The position numbers and the translations under genes are program-made. This document shows, one piece after another, positions 1 through 6,026 of a stretch of DNA of 6,478 nucleotides. The stretch covers positions 1 through 6,478 of the forward strand of contig JAISZW010000096.1 in NCBI GenBank assembly GCA_031284445.1, read 5' to 3'. How positions within the stretch are numbered: the first letter of the stretch is position 1; the number at the start of each line of letters is the position of its first letter. The notes beneath the pieces were generated by a model. That model did not search any database, had not been told where the DNA came from, and worked only from the letters and a program-made list of their open reading frames with translations. The DNA is from Candidatus Methanovirga basalitermitum. GTDB lineage: Archaea > Methanobacteriota > Methanobacteria > Methanobacteriales > Methanobacteriaceae.

Positions 1-56
1 TCGCGTTTTCATAGACTATTAATATCACACATTCATTTTATTAATAATTTTTGGTC

Positions 57-94
57 ATAACAACTGTTATATGATTAAATATAACAATTGTTAT
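57..94. promoter_or_regulatory. Tandem palindromic operator pair
   Basis: Two 14-bp palindromes lie in tandem. ATAACAACTGTTAT at 57-70 has one mismatch from perfect symmetry, and ATAACAATTGTTAT at 81-94 is perfect. They share 13 of 14 bases and start 24 bp apart, a little over two helical turns. Paired dyads of this size are typical of dimeric winged-helix (for example MarR-type) repressor sites near promoters. The regulator and the controlled gene are not identified. A gene reading leftwards out of the window is one option, since an ATG on the minus strand at position 12 opens to the edge. The operator role is inference. Confidence 0.5.
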
Positions 95-296
95 CATCCG
101 AATTTTTGACAGAATCTATAACAAGTTGGAATTTCACTAAAAAGAATGAAAATGAAAAATTAACAAAATATTATGCATAAAAAAAGTATAATGCAGAAAA
201 ATTAAATCTCCAAGACAGTAGTAGATATAACTTTTCACAAAATTCATTAAAATTTAAAGATTATAATAATGAAAAATTACAAAATTATAAACCATT
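95..296. other. AT-rich leader with interrupted reading frame before taw2
   Basis: No intact gene is seen here. In the forward frame running from TTG at 106 to TGA at 298-300, the only internal stop is TAA at 178-180. The translation is rich in K, N, Y and E, and the last 39 codons are open but contain no ATG, GTG or TTG. The final TGA overlaps the taw2 ATG as ATGA, the spacing of coupled genes, so this may be the remains of a small upstream gene. Base composition alone could also give a K/N/Y-rich open stretch. TATA-like sequence at 252-268 could drive a leaderless taw2 transcript. Confidence 0.3.
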
Positions 297-1028
297 ATGA
301 AATGGAAAAAAATTGGTAGGATTTTGATTTTAGACCATTATCCTAAGGATTTAAAAGAAGTTTTAGATAGATTTGATGTTGATTCTATAATAAAAATCAA
401 TAAAATTCATGGACAGATGAGAGAGCCTGAAATTGAACTATTATATGGTGAAATTACTGAAACAACTCATAAAGAAAATGGATGTTTTTATAGTTTGGAT
501 TTGTCCAAGGTAATGTGGTCGAAAGGAAATACTAATGAAAGAATGAGAATAGCTAAGCTTGTAGGTGATGATGAAATTGTTTTAGATATGTTTGCAGGAA
601 TTGGATACTTTTCAATTCCAATAGCTGTTCATTCTAATCCAAAAAGAGTAATATCAATTGAAATCAATCCAAATTCTTTTAAATATCTAAAAAAGAATAT
701 TATTTTAAATAATGTTCAAGGTGTAGTGGAGCCAAGGTTAGGTGATTGCAAAAATTTTGTTAAAGATTCATCTGCTAATAGAATCATAATGGGTTATGTT
801 AAAAACACTCATCATTATCTGAATTCAGCTTTATCCATATTAAATGATGGAGGGATATTACATTATCATGAAACAGTCCCAGATAAATTAGTCAATACTC
901 GACCTATTAGTAGAATAAGAAAAATAGCTAAAGACAAAGAAGTTAAGCTTTTAAATATAAGTAACATCAAGAAATATGCTCCTGGAGTATCTCATGTTGT
1001 CTTAGATGTCAAGATAAACGAAAAATGA
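297..1028 (+). CDS. taw2: Taw2-like tRNA(Phe) 4-demethylwyosine aminocarboxypropyltransferase
   Basis: This 243-aa class I SAM-fold enzyme resembles archaeal Taw2 (TYW2), which moves the 3-amino-3-carboxypropyl group of S-adenosylmethionine onto 4-demethylwyosine at G37 of tRNA-Phe, in the cytoplasm. Visible features are an N-terminal domain (about 1-60), the H-K-E-N-G-C segment at 58-63, an MWSKGN segment at 73-78, and SAM motif I DMFAGIG at 97-103. Acidic E122 sits at the end of strand 2, and GDC follows at 149-151. At the catalytic position it has IMGYV (164-168) then TH (171-172), followed by HYHE (189-192). The Trm5 methyltransferase family has an N-P-P type motif at that position, so Taw2 is preferred over Trm5. 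A C-terminal YAPGVSHVV segment also fits. Length matches short archaeal Taw2 proteins. The start at 297 is chosen because TAA lies in frame at 288-290 and the N-terminus KKIGRILIL is family-like. No Shine-Dalgarno is visible, so translation may be leaderless or coupled through the ATGA overlap. Confidence 0.9.
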   Translation: MKWKKIGRILILDHYPKDLKEVLDRFDVDSIIKINKIHGQMREPEIELLYGEITETTHKENGCFYSLDLSKVMWSKGNTNERMRIAKLVGDDEIVLDMFAGIGYFSIPIAVHSNPKRVISIEINPNSFKYLKKNIILNNVQGVVEPRLGDCKNFVKDSSANRIIMGYVKNTHHYLNSALSILNDGGILHYHETVPDKLVNTRPISRIRKIAKDKEVKLLNISNIKKYAPGVSHVVLDVKINEK

Positions 1029-1053
1029 ATTCAAATACACTAAATGTTTAACT

Positions 1054-1098
1054 TGTGAAAAAAATCCCCATCCTCTTTAGGTGGGAATAATATTCACA
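1054..1098. other. Nested hairpin in taw2-transporter intergenic region
   Basis: An outer stem TGTGAA (1054-1059) pairs with TTCACA (1093-1098). Inside it, CCC-A-CCT (1067-1074, with T1071 bulged) pairs with AGG-T-GGG (1079-1085) around a CTTT loop. The bases between the two stems are A/T. No long T-tract follows, so it is not a clear terminator of taw2. The inner hairpin, followed closely by TTCAC, resembles what I remember of right-end hairpins of IS200/IS605-type elements (3' of tnpB), but no tnpB sequence is present. It could be an end remnant, an RNA processing site, or an unrelated structure. Confidence 0.4.
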
Positions 1099-1198
1099 CT
1101 AAGAACTCAAAAACTGAGAGATGATTATAGTCTATAGCTCTATTACTAGACCTAAAACATATTTTACTAAAAAAAATTCTTTATGTTCCTTTTTAGGA

Positions 1199-1209
1199 TA
1201 TATATATAT
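1199..1209 (+). promoter_or_regulatory. Probable TATA box of the peptide transporter
   Basis: An uninterrupted TATATATATAT run lies 79 nt before the putative ATT start at 1278. Archaeal transcription usually starts about 25 nt downstream of the box, giving a start near 1230 and a leader of about 45 nt that would include the GGAGGG site. A second candidate, ACATATAAATAA at about 1248-1259, would place the transcript start after the ribosome binding site and is therefore less likely. This separates the transporter from taw2 as its own unit. Confidence 0.5.
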
Positions 1210-1265
1210 GATTAAAAACAAAATATAACATATTTTTCACTATTATAACATATAAATAATAATAT

Positions 1266-1271
1266 GGAGGG
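1266..1271 (+). promoter_or_regulatory. Ribosome binding site that decides the transporter start
   Basis: GGAGGG is a full match to the archaeal anti-Shine-Dalgarno. It lies 6 nt before the ATT codon at 1278-1280, ideal spacing for initiation there. It is 90 nt before the first in-frame ATG (1362), far too distant to serve that codon. An ATG at 1264 overlaps this site but is in a different frame. Confidence 0.7.
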
Positions 1272-1277
1272 AAAAAA

Positions 1278-2705
1278 ATTTTTAAAACCTTTTTCTCCCA
1301 TCCTTGGGGACTATCAACCTTATTTTTCACAGAACTTTGGGAAAGATTCAGTTACTACGGTATGACAGCTATTCTATTATACTACATGTACTACTCCATT
1401 AGTGATGGTGGACTTGGACTAGATCCTGCCTTATCTGCTTCAGTCGTAGCTCTTTACAGTTCTTTAGTTTATTTATCTGGAATTTCAGGAGGATTCATCA
1501 GCGATCGTTTGCTTGGACCATATAAAACTGTCCTCTACGGCGGAATTTTAATCATGTTTGGACATATTTCTTTAACATTACCCTACGGAATAAACTCCTT
1601 GCTTATATCATTCGCATTTATTATAATTGGAACAGGATTTTTAAAGTCAAATATCTCTACAATGGTCGGACTACTTTATGATAAAAATGATAAAAAAAAG
1701 GACTCAGCTTATACAATATTCTATTTAGGCATTAACATTGGAGGTTTAATATCCCCCATACTCATGTCATCAATAGCTCTCATTTACAATTTCCATGTCG
1801 GATTTTCATTAGCAGCAATTGGAATGTTCATAGGTCTCTTAATATATGTACTAACCCGCAAAAACTTACTAAAAGAAGATTTCCTATATCCAACTTCTCC
1901 TTTAACTGAAGAAGATAAAACAAACCTACTTAAAAAAGTTTTTCATCTCATCACAGGACTCTCTCTAATTCTTATTTTAATATATTTTATAGGATATTTA
2001 AATACTGAAAATATTATATTTTTAGCTTCAATCATCATTTGCTTAGTCCCTGTTTATTATATTTACAATATGTTAAATTCTATAAAAAAAGAAAATAATA
2101 AAGTAGAATTTAACAATATGATCGCCTTCATCCCAATATTTATAGGATCCATATTATTTTACACCCTAATGGATCAAGGCTCAACTATTTTGGCTTGGCT
2201 TGTTGATATGAAAGTTCAATTAGGTGGGATTCCTCCAAGCTGGCTTCAATCAATGAATCCAATATTCATCATGATTTTCACACCCTTTTTTTCATATTTA
2301 TGGACAAAAGAAACTCAAATATCTGACTCATTAAAATATGTTTTAGGTCTTCTACTTGCAGGAATATCATTTCTAATATTAGCCGCTAGTCTAATATCCT
2401 CTGAAGGAGAAAAAATTAATGCACTATGGATAATAATTTTTTGGGCTGTTATCACCCTAGGAGAGATATTAATCTCACCAACTGGCCTAGCATTAGCATC
2501 TAAATTAGCCCCAAGAAAATTCCAATCACAATTTATGAGCATATGGCTTTTAAACAGTGCAGTAAGTTCTGCTATAGGATCATTAATTGTTAAATTCTAT
2601 GAACAAGACCCAATCATCTACTTCACAGTACTAGGCGCAATCGCTATTCTCTCTGGATTAATCTTATTCGCATTTAAAAACAAAATAAATAACTTAATAC
2701 AATAA
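1278..2705 (+). CDS. POT/PTR2 family proton-coupled oligopeptide transporter, probable ATT start
   Basis: This major facilitator of the POT (peptide MFS) family imports di- and tripeptides with protons through the cell membrane. From ATT at 1278 the protein is 475 aa, a normal length for the family. Motifs in order are the TM1 proton-coupling motif E19-L-W-E22-R23-F-S-Y-Y-G28, then GGFISDRLLGPYKT (about 71-83). GTGFLKSNIS in TM4 follows (about 118-127), then the PTR2 signature FYLGINIGG (148-156). A QGSTILAWL segment sits near mid-protein, and GEILISPTGL plus KLAP lie in the C-terminal half. Many hydrophobic helices follow, ending in a short lysine/asparagine tail. The frame is open from 1263 but contains no ATG, GTG or TTG before 1362, and starting at 1362 would delete the ExxER motif. 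The ATT is well placed behind GGAGGG. Otherwise the A7 run at 1272-1278 has lost one A, and restoring it would join the ATG at 1264. The rest of the frame is intact. Substrate specificity is not readable from sequence. Confidence 0.85.
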   Translation: MFKTFFSHPWGLSTLFFTELWERFSYYGMTAILLYYMYYSISDGGLGLDPALSASVVALYSSLVYLSGISGGFISDRLLGPYKTVLYGGILIMFGHISLTLPYGINSLLISFAFIIIGTGFLKSNISTMVGLLYDKNDKKKDSAYTIFYLGINIGGLISPILMSSIALIYNFHVGFSLAAIGMFIGLLIYVLTRKNLLKEDFLYPTSPLTEEDKTNLLKKVFHLITGLSLILILIYFIGYLNTENIIFLASIIICLVPVYYIYNMLNSIKKENNKVEFNNMIAFIPIFIGSILFYTLMDQGSTILAWLVDMKVQLGGIPPSWLQSMNPIFIMIFTPFFSYLWTKETQISDSLKYVLGLLLAGISFLILAASLISSEGEKINALWIIIFWAVITLGEILISPTGLALASKLAPRKFQSQFMSIWLLNSAVSSAIGSLIVKFYEQDPIIYFTVLGAIAILSGLILFAFKNKINNLIQ

Positions 2706-3197
2706 ATGGGTGATGACCATTTTTAATTACCGATATTTTCGTGTACATGGAATGGTTAGTTTCTTACAGACATCATTAGTGTTCTTTACCTTTTCATGTT
2801 TTCTCTAAATATGAGTTCTAAGAGAGATGCGTTCAAGTGAAATTTTATACACCAACCATTTTGGTAATATATATTAAATAAGATATTAACTAAACCATTT
2901 TCTCTTCTTTAAAGAAATAATATTTTATCTTTTACTATAATACTCCTTATTTTCATTGCCTATAAGTATTTAAGGTTTTCTCGCTCGTTATGATGGAGTT
3001 TTGCGAACTATCAAAATATCATCGAAATTTCCATATTACTATCTTTTTTAGCCAATTTTCAACCTAATCCTCTCTTTTATTACTATGTACATAATTTAAT
3101 TCTTTCATTTGGATGATTGAAATGTGTTTTAGGTCTTCCCTCTTTTACCTGTTTTAGGGAATTCAACAGAATAAATGACTTTTTGTAATATACAATA
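2706..3197. other. Intergenic stretch, no intact gene
   Basis: About 490 bp lie between the transporter stop and the left end of the inverted-repeat element. Immediately after the stop, ATGG (2706-2709) can pair with CCAT (2717-2720) ahead of TTTT, a weak possible terminator. ACCAA/TTGGT near 2851-2866 forms another small hairpin. Short open stretches occur in several frames, such as about 29 codons on the plus strand from roughly 2725 to 2812, but none has a start with a ribosome binding site or a recognisable product. A minus-strand TATA-like box near 2960-2975 is possible but has no gene after it. Confidence 0.5.
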
Positions 3198-3211
3198 TAT
3201 AGGGTGTTAGA
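3198..3211 (+). repeat. Left terminal inverted repeat with TATA flank
   Basis: TATAGGGTGTTAGA is the exact reverse complement of 3652-3665. It marks the left edge of the 460-bp element and merges directly into the palindrome at 3210-3226. Confidence 0.6.
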
Positions 3212-3661
3212 TTTTTGACAAAAATCGAAGCATGGATAAACCTTTTTCGCGCTATGTTTTAAGGATTTAATAATACTGTTTTCTAAAAGTACATTTTTAT
3301 ATAGGAGTTTAAGCTTTGTTGAATATGTAAAAAATAATTTACGGTAAAAATACTTTAAAACGAAATCCAAATGTTTAATGAGTATTTTTAATATTTTTAA
3401 AGCTTTAACAATTCTACTTATTGATATTACCAGATTTTAACTGCTGTTATCAGAATAAAGCCTTTAAAAATCTATCTATATTTTGTCCAAGATTTAACTG
3501 ATTTATATGGTCTTGTATTCAAGTATTAATAATTAGTACCTATTTATTTTTATTTTTGTGATTAATTGTGATGTACTTTTAAACTTCAAGATGTGTGGAA
3601 TGTGGTATGGTATGAAGTAAGCATGGATGATGCTTGAAAATTCACTTGATTTCTAACACCC
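3202..3661. mobile_element. MITE-like or decayed insertion sequence remnant
   Basis: GGGTGTTAGA at 3202-3211 is matched in inverted orientation by TCTAACACCC at 3652-3661, enclosing 460 bp. Comparing the two ends inward without gaps, 20 of 32 positions agree, including a second block AAGCAT. TATA flanks both outer edges (3198-3201 and 3662-3665), as a short target-site duplication would. The interior has no intact transposase. The only long minus-strand frame there (to 3083) crosses the element end and has no recognisable motif. The ends also hold small hairpins: GATTTTTG-A-CAAAAATC at 3210-3226 and AAGCAT/ATGCTT near the right end. The family is unassigned. TATA duplication could also be chance in AT-rich DNA. 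Confidence 0.5.
3210..3244. repeat. Dispersed palindromic repeat, copy 1
   Basis: GATTTTTG-A-CAAAAATC (3210-3226) is a perfect inverted repeat followed by GAAGCATGGATAAACCTT. The block is closely matched at 6161-6197 (GATTTTTGA, AAAAATCGAA, ATGAT, ATAAACCTT), with only small indels and substitutions. Here it sits at the left end of the MITE-like element. Confidence 0.55.
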
Positions 3662-3665
3662 TATA
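3652..3665 (-). repeat. Right terminal inverted repeat with TATA flank
   Basis: TCTAACACCCTATA is the exact reverse complement of 3198-3211. Just inside it, at about 3618-3636, an AAGCAT...ATGCTT hairpin repeats the AAGCAT block seen inside the left end. Confidence 0.6.
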
Positions 3666-3855
3666 CAATCTACCATTACACTAGCAAATAATATTTATTA
3701 TATTATGTTTAAATGATATTGTTTATTATTACTTTAGCTTAATTAATCTAAAAAAAGAAAAATAAAGAAAGAATAAAATTATTCATTTTCAGGAACTGAT
3801 TTAATCGTGTTTCATTGTCTTTTAAGCTTTTTCATTAAATCTTGTTCAATCGAAG
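3666..3855. other. Intergenic stretch between element and adhesin promoter
   Basis: This is extremely AT-rich DNA with frequent stops in all frames. No gene, RNA gene or strong hairpin is recognised. Confidence 0.5.
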
Positions 3856-3871
3856 CCTTTATATACAAAGG
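3856..3871 (+). promoter_or_regulatory. TATA box inside an inverted repeat
   Basis: CCTTT (3856-3860) and AAAGG (3867-3871) flank the core of TTTATATA (3858-3865), a good archaeal TATA box. Transcription would start near 3890. It may be the surviving promoter of the adhesin gene whose 5' part is lost, or an unrelated promoter. Confidence 0.4.
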
Positions 3872-3909
3872 TAAACTATATAAATAATGTAATTAAAAAT
3901 AAGCTAATT

Positions 3910-3941
3910 ATAGGAGTAAATATATATAATACTACTCCTAT
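3910..3941. promoter_or_regulatory. 9-bp inverted repeat enclosing TATATATA
   Basis: ATAGGAGTA (3910-3918) and TACTCCTAT (3933-3941) are perfect inverted repeats separated by 14 nt that include TATATATA (3920-3928). The dyad could be an operator over a promoter, or an RNA hairpin in the leader if transcription starts at the box near 3858. It ends 7 nt before the last in-frame stop upstream of the adhesin fragment. Confidence 0.45.
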
Positions 3942-3950
3942 TGTATGTAA

Positions 3951-4634
3951 GACTTATTAAGTGTAAATGATACTCATTATAATAACACTACTGGGGTGTG
4001 GTTTGTTGAAAATCTTAATACAGGAGCTGAAGCATCTATAAACATGCCAGTCAATGTTACTGGGACTGGTTATATATCTAATAAAGCTAATGTAACGACT
4101 CGTGAACCAAATCCTCCTAGTGAATCCAATATAACTATTAGATCAAGTCCAATATACAACATGACAATTAATAAAACTGTTAATGTTACAGATGTTCGTC
4201 CTGGTGATTATGTAGACTACACGATAAATGTTAAAAATCTTGAAGATCCAATCTCTGATGTTAATGTAACCGACCTATTAGATCACAGACTTATCTATCA
4301 ATCTGATGATGATGGTCAAGGAAAATATAACAATGTTACTGGTCTATGGCAAATAGGTGAACTAACAAAAAACGAAAGTAGGTCATTACATATTATTTGT
4401 AAGGTGGATGGTGTTGGTGTTATTCCTAATCTTGCAATGTTAAATACTTCACATCCAGATATTAACAAGAACAGTACTGTTAATATAACTTCTAAGATTA
4501 ATGGGTTTGTGGTTCCAAACATTTTTGGATTTGGTGGTTTTGGATCTTTGTTAAATAGGACTGGTTTTCCGTTACTAATCTTATTTGTACTTTTAAGTTT
4601 GTGTGTAGGTTTGGTGTATAAAAAAAGGAAATGA
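3951..4634 (+). pseudogene. C-terminal fragment of DUF11-repeat adhesin-like surface protein
   Basis: The frame is open from 3951 to TGA at 4632-4634 (227 codons). The first possible start, GTG at 3996, has no ribosome binding site and lies in mid-domain. The sequence opens inside a DUF11-type repeat (VNDTHYNNTTGVW, then NLNTGAEA, then VNVTGTGYISNKANVT). A second repeat follows from about 4164, with the characteristic VRPGDYVDYTINVKN and, later, YNNVTGLWQIGELTKNES. A glycine/phenylalanine-rich linker (GFGGFGS) leads to RTGFP, a hydrophobic membrane helix (about 4566-4616) and a KKRK tail, so the protein was anchored in the membrane facing outwards. It has more than ten N-x-S/T sequons, fitting archaeal N-glycosylation. 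Full-length relatives carry a signal peptide and a long N-terminal region, both missing here. It could be a degraded gene or a silent cassette that recombines with other adhesin genes; expression as a short protein from GTG is less likely. Confidence 0.8.
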
Positions 4635-4659
4635 ATGATGATTAATATTAAATAATAAA

Positions 4660-4696
4660 TTTTTTTTTTAAATTATATTTTTTTTTGTTTTTTTTT
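4660..4696 (+). terminator. T-tract terminator after adhesin fragment
   Basis: Three T-runs of nine to ten bases each lie within 37 nt, starting about 25 nt after the stop. Archaeal RNA polymerase terminates at such oligo-T stretches without needing a hairpin. Confidence 0.65.
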
Positions 4697-4832
4697 ACTG
4701 AAAAATTAAAAACTTTTTTAGAAAGTAACTCTTGATTCATATTATTTATAGTATTTTACCAAACATTTTTAAGATTCAATGAAATTATTTTAAAGTCATT
4801 GATGTCTTTAATTCACAATTCAGGAGATTCTA
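4697..4832. other. Intergenic stretch
   Basis: AT-rich DNA without a recognisable gene. It ends with AGGAG at 4822-4826, well placed before the ATG at 4833. Confidence 0.4.
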
Positions 4833-5036
4833 ATGAATATTGTAGATATGGATATGTTACAAAAGTTAAGAAAAGTACTATAAGAGGCGGGATTCTATGA
4901 AAAATTTTATTATTTCTTTTATTTTGGTGGGAATCTGATGGAAGATTTTCCATTTAATGCTTGAAGTCCTATGCCTGTTCTTGAGTGATATGGTCGGTTC
5001 TATTATAATCAAGGTTTTCAGAGCCACAGTTCCTAG
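4833..5036 (+). pseudogene. Possible decayed gene of unknown function
   Basis: ATG at 4833 follows AGGAG with a 6-nt gap and opens a 16-codon frame (MNIVDMDMLQKLRKVL) closed by TAA at 4881. The same frame then continues with protein-like segments (EAGFYEKFYYFFYFGGNLM, then EDFPFNA, SPMPVLE, YGRFYYNQGF), broken only by TGA at 4962, TGA at 4986 and TAG at 5034. The persistence of one plausible frame suggests an old gene with several stop mutations. I do not recognise the family. A second short frame, ATG 4897 to TGA 4938 (13 aa, behind GAGGCGGGA), overlaps in another frame. From 5009 to 5173 the plus strand is open in yet another frame, and the minus strand also has an open stretch, so the true coding strand is not certain. 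Confidence 0.25.
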
Positions 5037-5181
5037 ACACATCTTTTTCATTATCTGTAATTAATTCAGTATCTTTCCAAAGTATTCGTAATCCTAATAT
5101 GCTTTTAATTCCTATTCCTTTCTTAAGGTTAGTATTCTACGATTATTTTTCTATGTCTTCTGAAAATGGTTAGTTTTATAT

Positions 5182-5187
5182 GGTGAT
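5182..5187 (+). promoter_or_regulatory. Ribosome binding site of vapB
   Basis: GGTGAT matches the archaeal anti-Shine-Dalgarno and lies 7 nt before the ATG at 5195, which fixes the antitoxin start. No convincing TATA box at the right distance is seen upstream. Confidence 0.6.
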
Positions 5188-5194
5188 GAATTGT

Positions 5195-5433
5195 ATGACA
5201 ATAGTAGCTAAAACAAATATGTATGATAAATATCAGACTGTGATTCCTAAAGAAATAAGTTAGATATAAAAGACAATGACTATTTTATAAGCTGGTCTAT
5301 AAAAGAAGCTGGGAAAATAGAAGTAGAATTCATGGAAAAATTAAATTTCATGGAGATGGGAGGTAGATATAAAGCTAAAGAGCCTATAAATTCTGTTGAA
5401 TTGAAAAAGCAATTCAAAAAAGGAGAACTATAA
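5195..5433 (+). pseudogene. vapB: Frameshifted AbrB-type VapB antitoxin
   Basis: The first 21 codons (MTIVAKTNMYDKYQTVIPKEI) are a classic AbrB/SpoVT swapped-hairpin N-terminus, where VIPKEI is the DNA-binding core. The frame then meets TAG at 5261. The expected continuation LDIKDNDYFISW resumes in another frame from 5260 and runs through a charged C-terminal half, with KEPINSVELKKQFKKGEL binding the toxin in the family, to TAA at 5431-5433. Family members usually have a few more residues (R-K-K type) between KEI and L-x-I-K, so a small deletion of 1, 4 or 7 nt at about 5257-5260 is likely; a -1 slip there would also restore the frame. The stop is 3 nt before vapC, with GGAG at 5422-5425 serving the toxin. 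As written, the antitoxin would be truncated after its N-terminal core. Confidence 0.8.
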
Positions 5434-5436
5434 TAA

Positions 5437-5821
5437 ATGATATTTTTAGATAGTTCATTTCTTGTCAGTTTTTTCGCAGAAAACGACCAAAATCATGAGC
5501 AAAGCATGAAGATAGCTAGGGATATAGAGAAAAAGTAAAGTAGTTTCTAAATTAGTCATAGTTGAAACAATGACAATGTTAAGAATGAAACTAACTGTGA
5601 AACAGATAATGGAGATTTATGCAAATTTATCATTAAATTTCAGGATAATGGAAGATCATGAATATTATGATAATGCTATGAAAGAGTTCTTAAAGTATGA
5701 TGGGACAGTTAGCTTTTTTGATTCTATGTTCATTCATTTAATGGAAGAATTAGAAATATGTGAATTAGTAAGTTTTGATAGTGATTTTGATAAAGTTGAT
5801 GGAATAATTAGGATACACTAA
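5437..5821 (+). pseudogene. vapC: Frameshifted PIN-domain VapC toxin
   Basis: VapC toxins are PIN-fold Mg2+-dependent endoribonucleases that cut tRNA or rRNA and are held inactive by VapB. ATG at 5437 gives 33 codons (starting MIFLDSSFLVSFFAEN), then TAA at 5536. Removing T5536 joins it to the frame from 5537 to 5821, giving a 127-aa protein, a normal VapC length. All four acidic active-site positions remain in the joined protein: D5 (FLDSSF), E43 (VIVETM), D95 (SFFDSMF) and D114/D116 (SFDSDFD). The damage therefore looks like a single T insertion in AAAAAGTAAAG, recent or possibly a sequencing error. The downstream 83-aa frame from the ATG at 5570 would lack D5 and E43 and so should be inactive. 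Its partner vapB immediately upstream is also frameshifted, consistent with loss of the whole module. Confidence 0.85.
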
Positions 5822-5913
5822 AAAAAAGAGAGAAGGGAAAATATTATTATTTTGAATAGTAACATAATAATCATCATTCAAATGATTTAGCTTCTTTAAC
5901 ACTATAATACTTC

Positions 5914-5928
5914 TAAAAAACATTTTTA
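5914..5928. repeat. 15-nt palindromic direct repeat, copy 1
   Basis: TAAAAAACATTTTTA (arms TAAAAA and TTTTTA around ACA) is identical to 6027-6041, 113 bp downstream. Confidence 0.5.
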
Positions 5929-6026
5929 AATGATGGCTTATGACATATAATTTGTTTCGTGAGTGGGTTTAAATGTTTAACTCTCGTGAGAATTCCTTAT
6001 ATTCAGGTAGGGGAGTAGTCAATTTT

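Noticed and set aside
1..12. Minus-strand gene start (ATG at 12 reading off the left edge)
   Set aside because: Only four codons are visible, with a weak GTGTGAT upstream. This is too little to support a feature.
1105..1160. C/D-box guide RNA suggested by CTGA followed by GATGATT
   Set aside because: The C, D, C' and D' boxes are not all present with correct spacing.
2315..2542. Minus-strand open frame of 75 codons
   Set aside because: It lies wholly opposite the conserved C-terminal half of the peptide transporter, with no ribosome binding site and no motif.
1362..2705. Transporter starting at ATG 1362
   Set aside because: The family-conserved ExxERFSYYG motif is encoded in frame upstream, and no ribosome binding site precedes 1362.
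3083..3370. Minus-strand open frame of 95 codons
   Set aside because: It crosses the left end of the inverted-repeat element and is very rich in K, F, Y and L. It has no ribosome binding site. A GRPKTHFNHP segment hinted at a transposase, but no family motif could be confirmed.
4316..4522. Minus-strand open frame of 68 codons
   Set aside because: It is antisense to the DUF11 repeat of the adhesin fragment, whose plus-strand reading is clearly the protein-like one.
5570..5821. Stand-alone 83-codon gene starting at ATG 5570
   Set aside because: It is the second part of the frameshifted vapC. The reading continues upstream to 5537 and joins the MIFLDSSF start, and alone it would lack D5 and E43.
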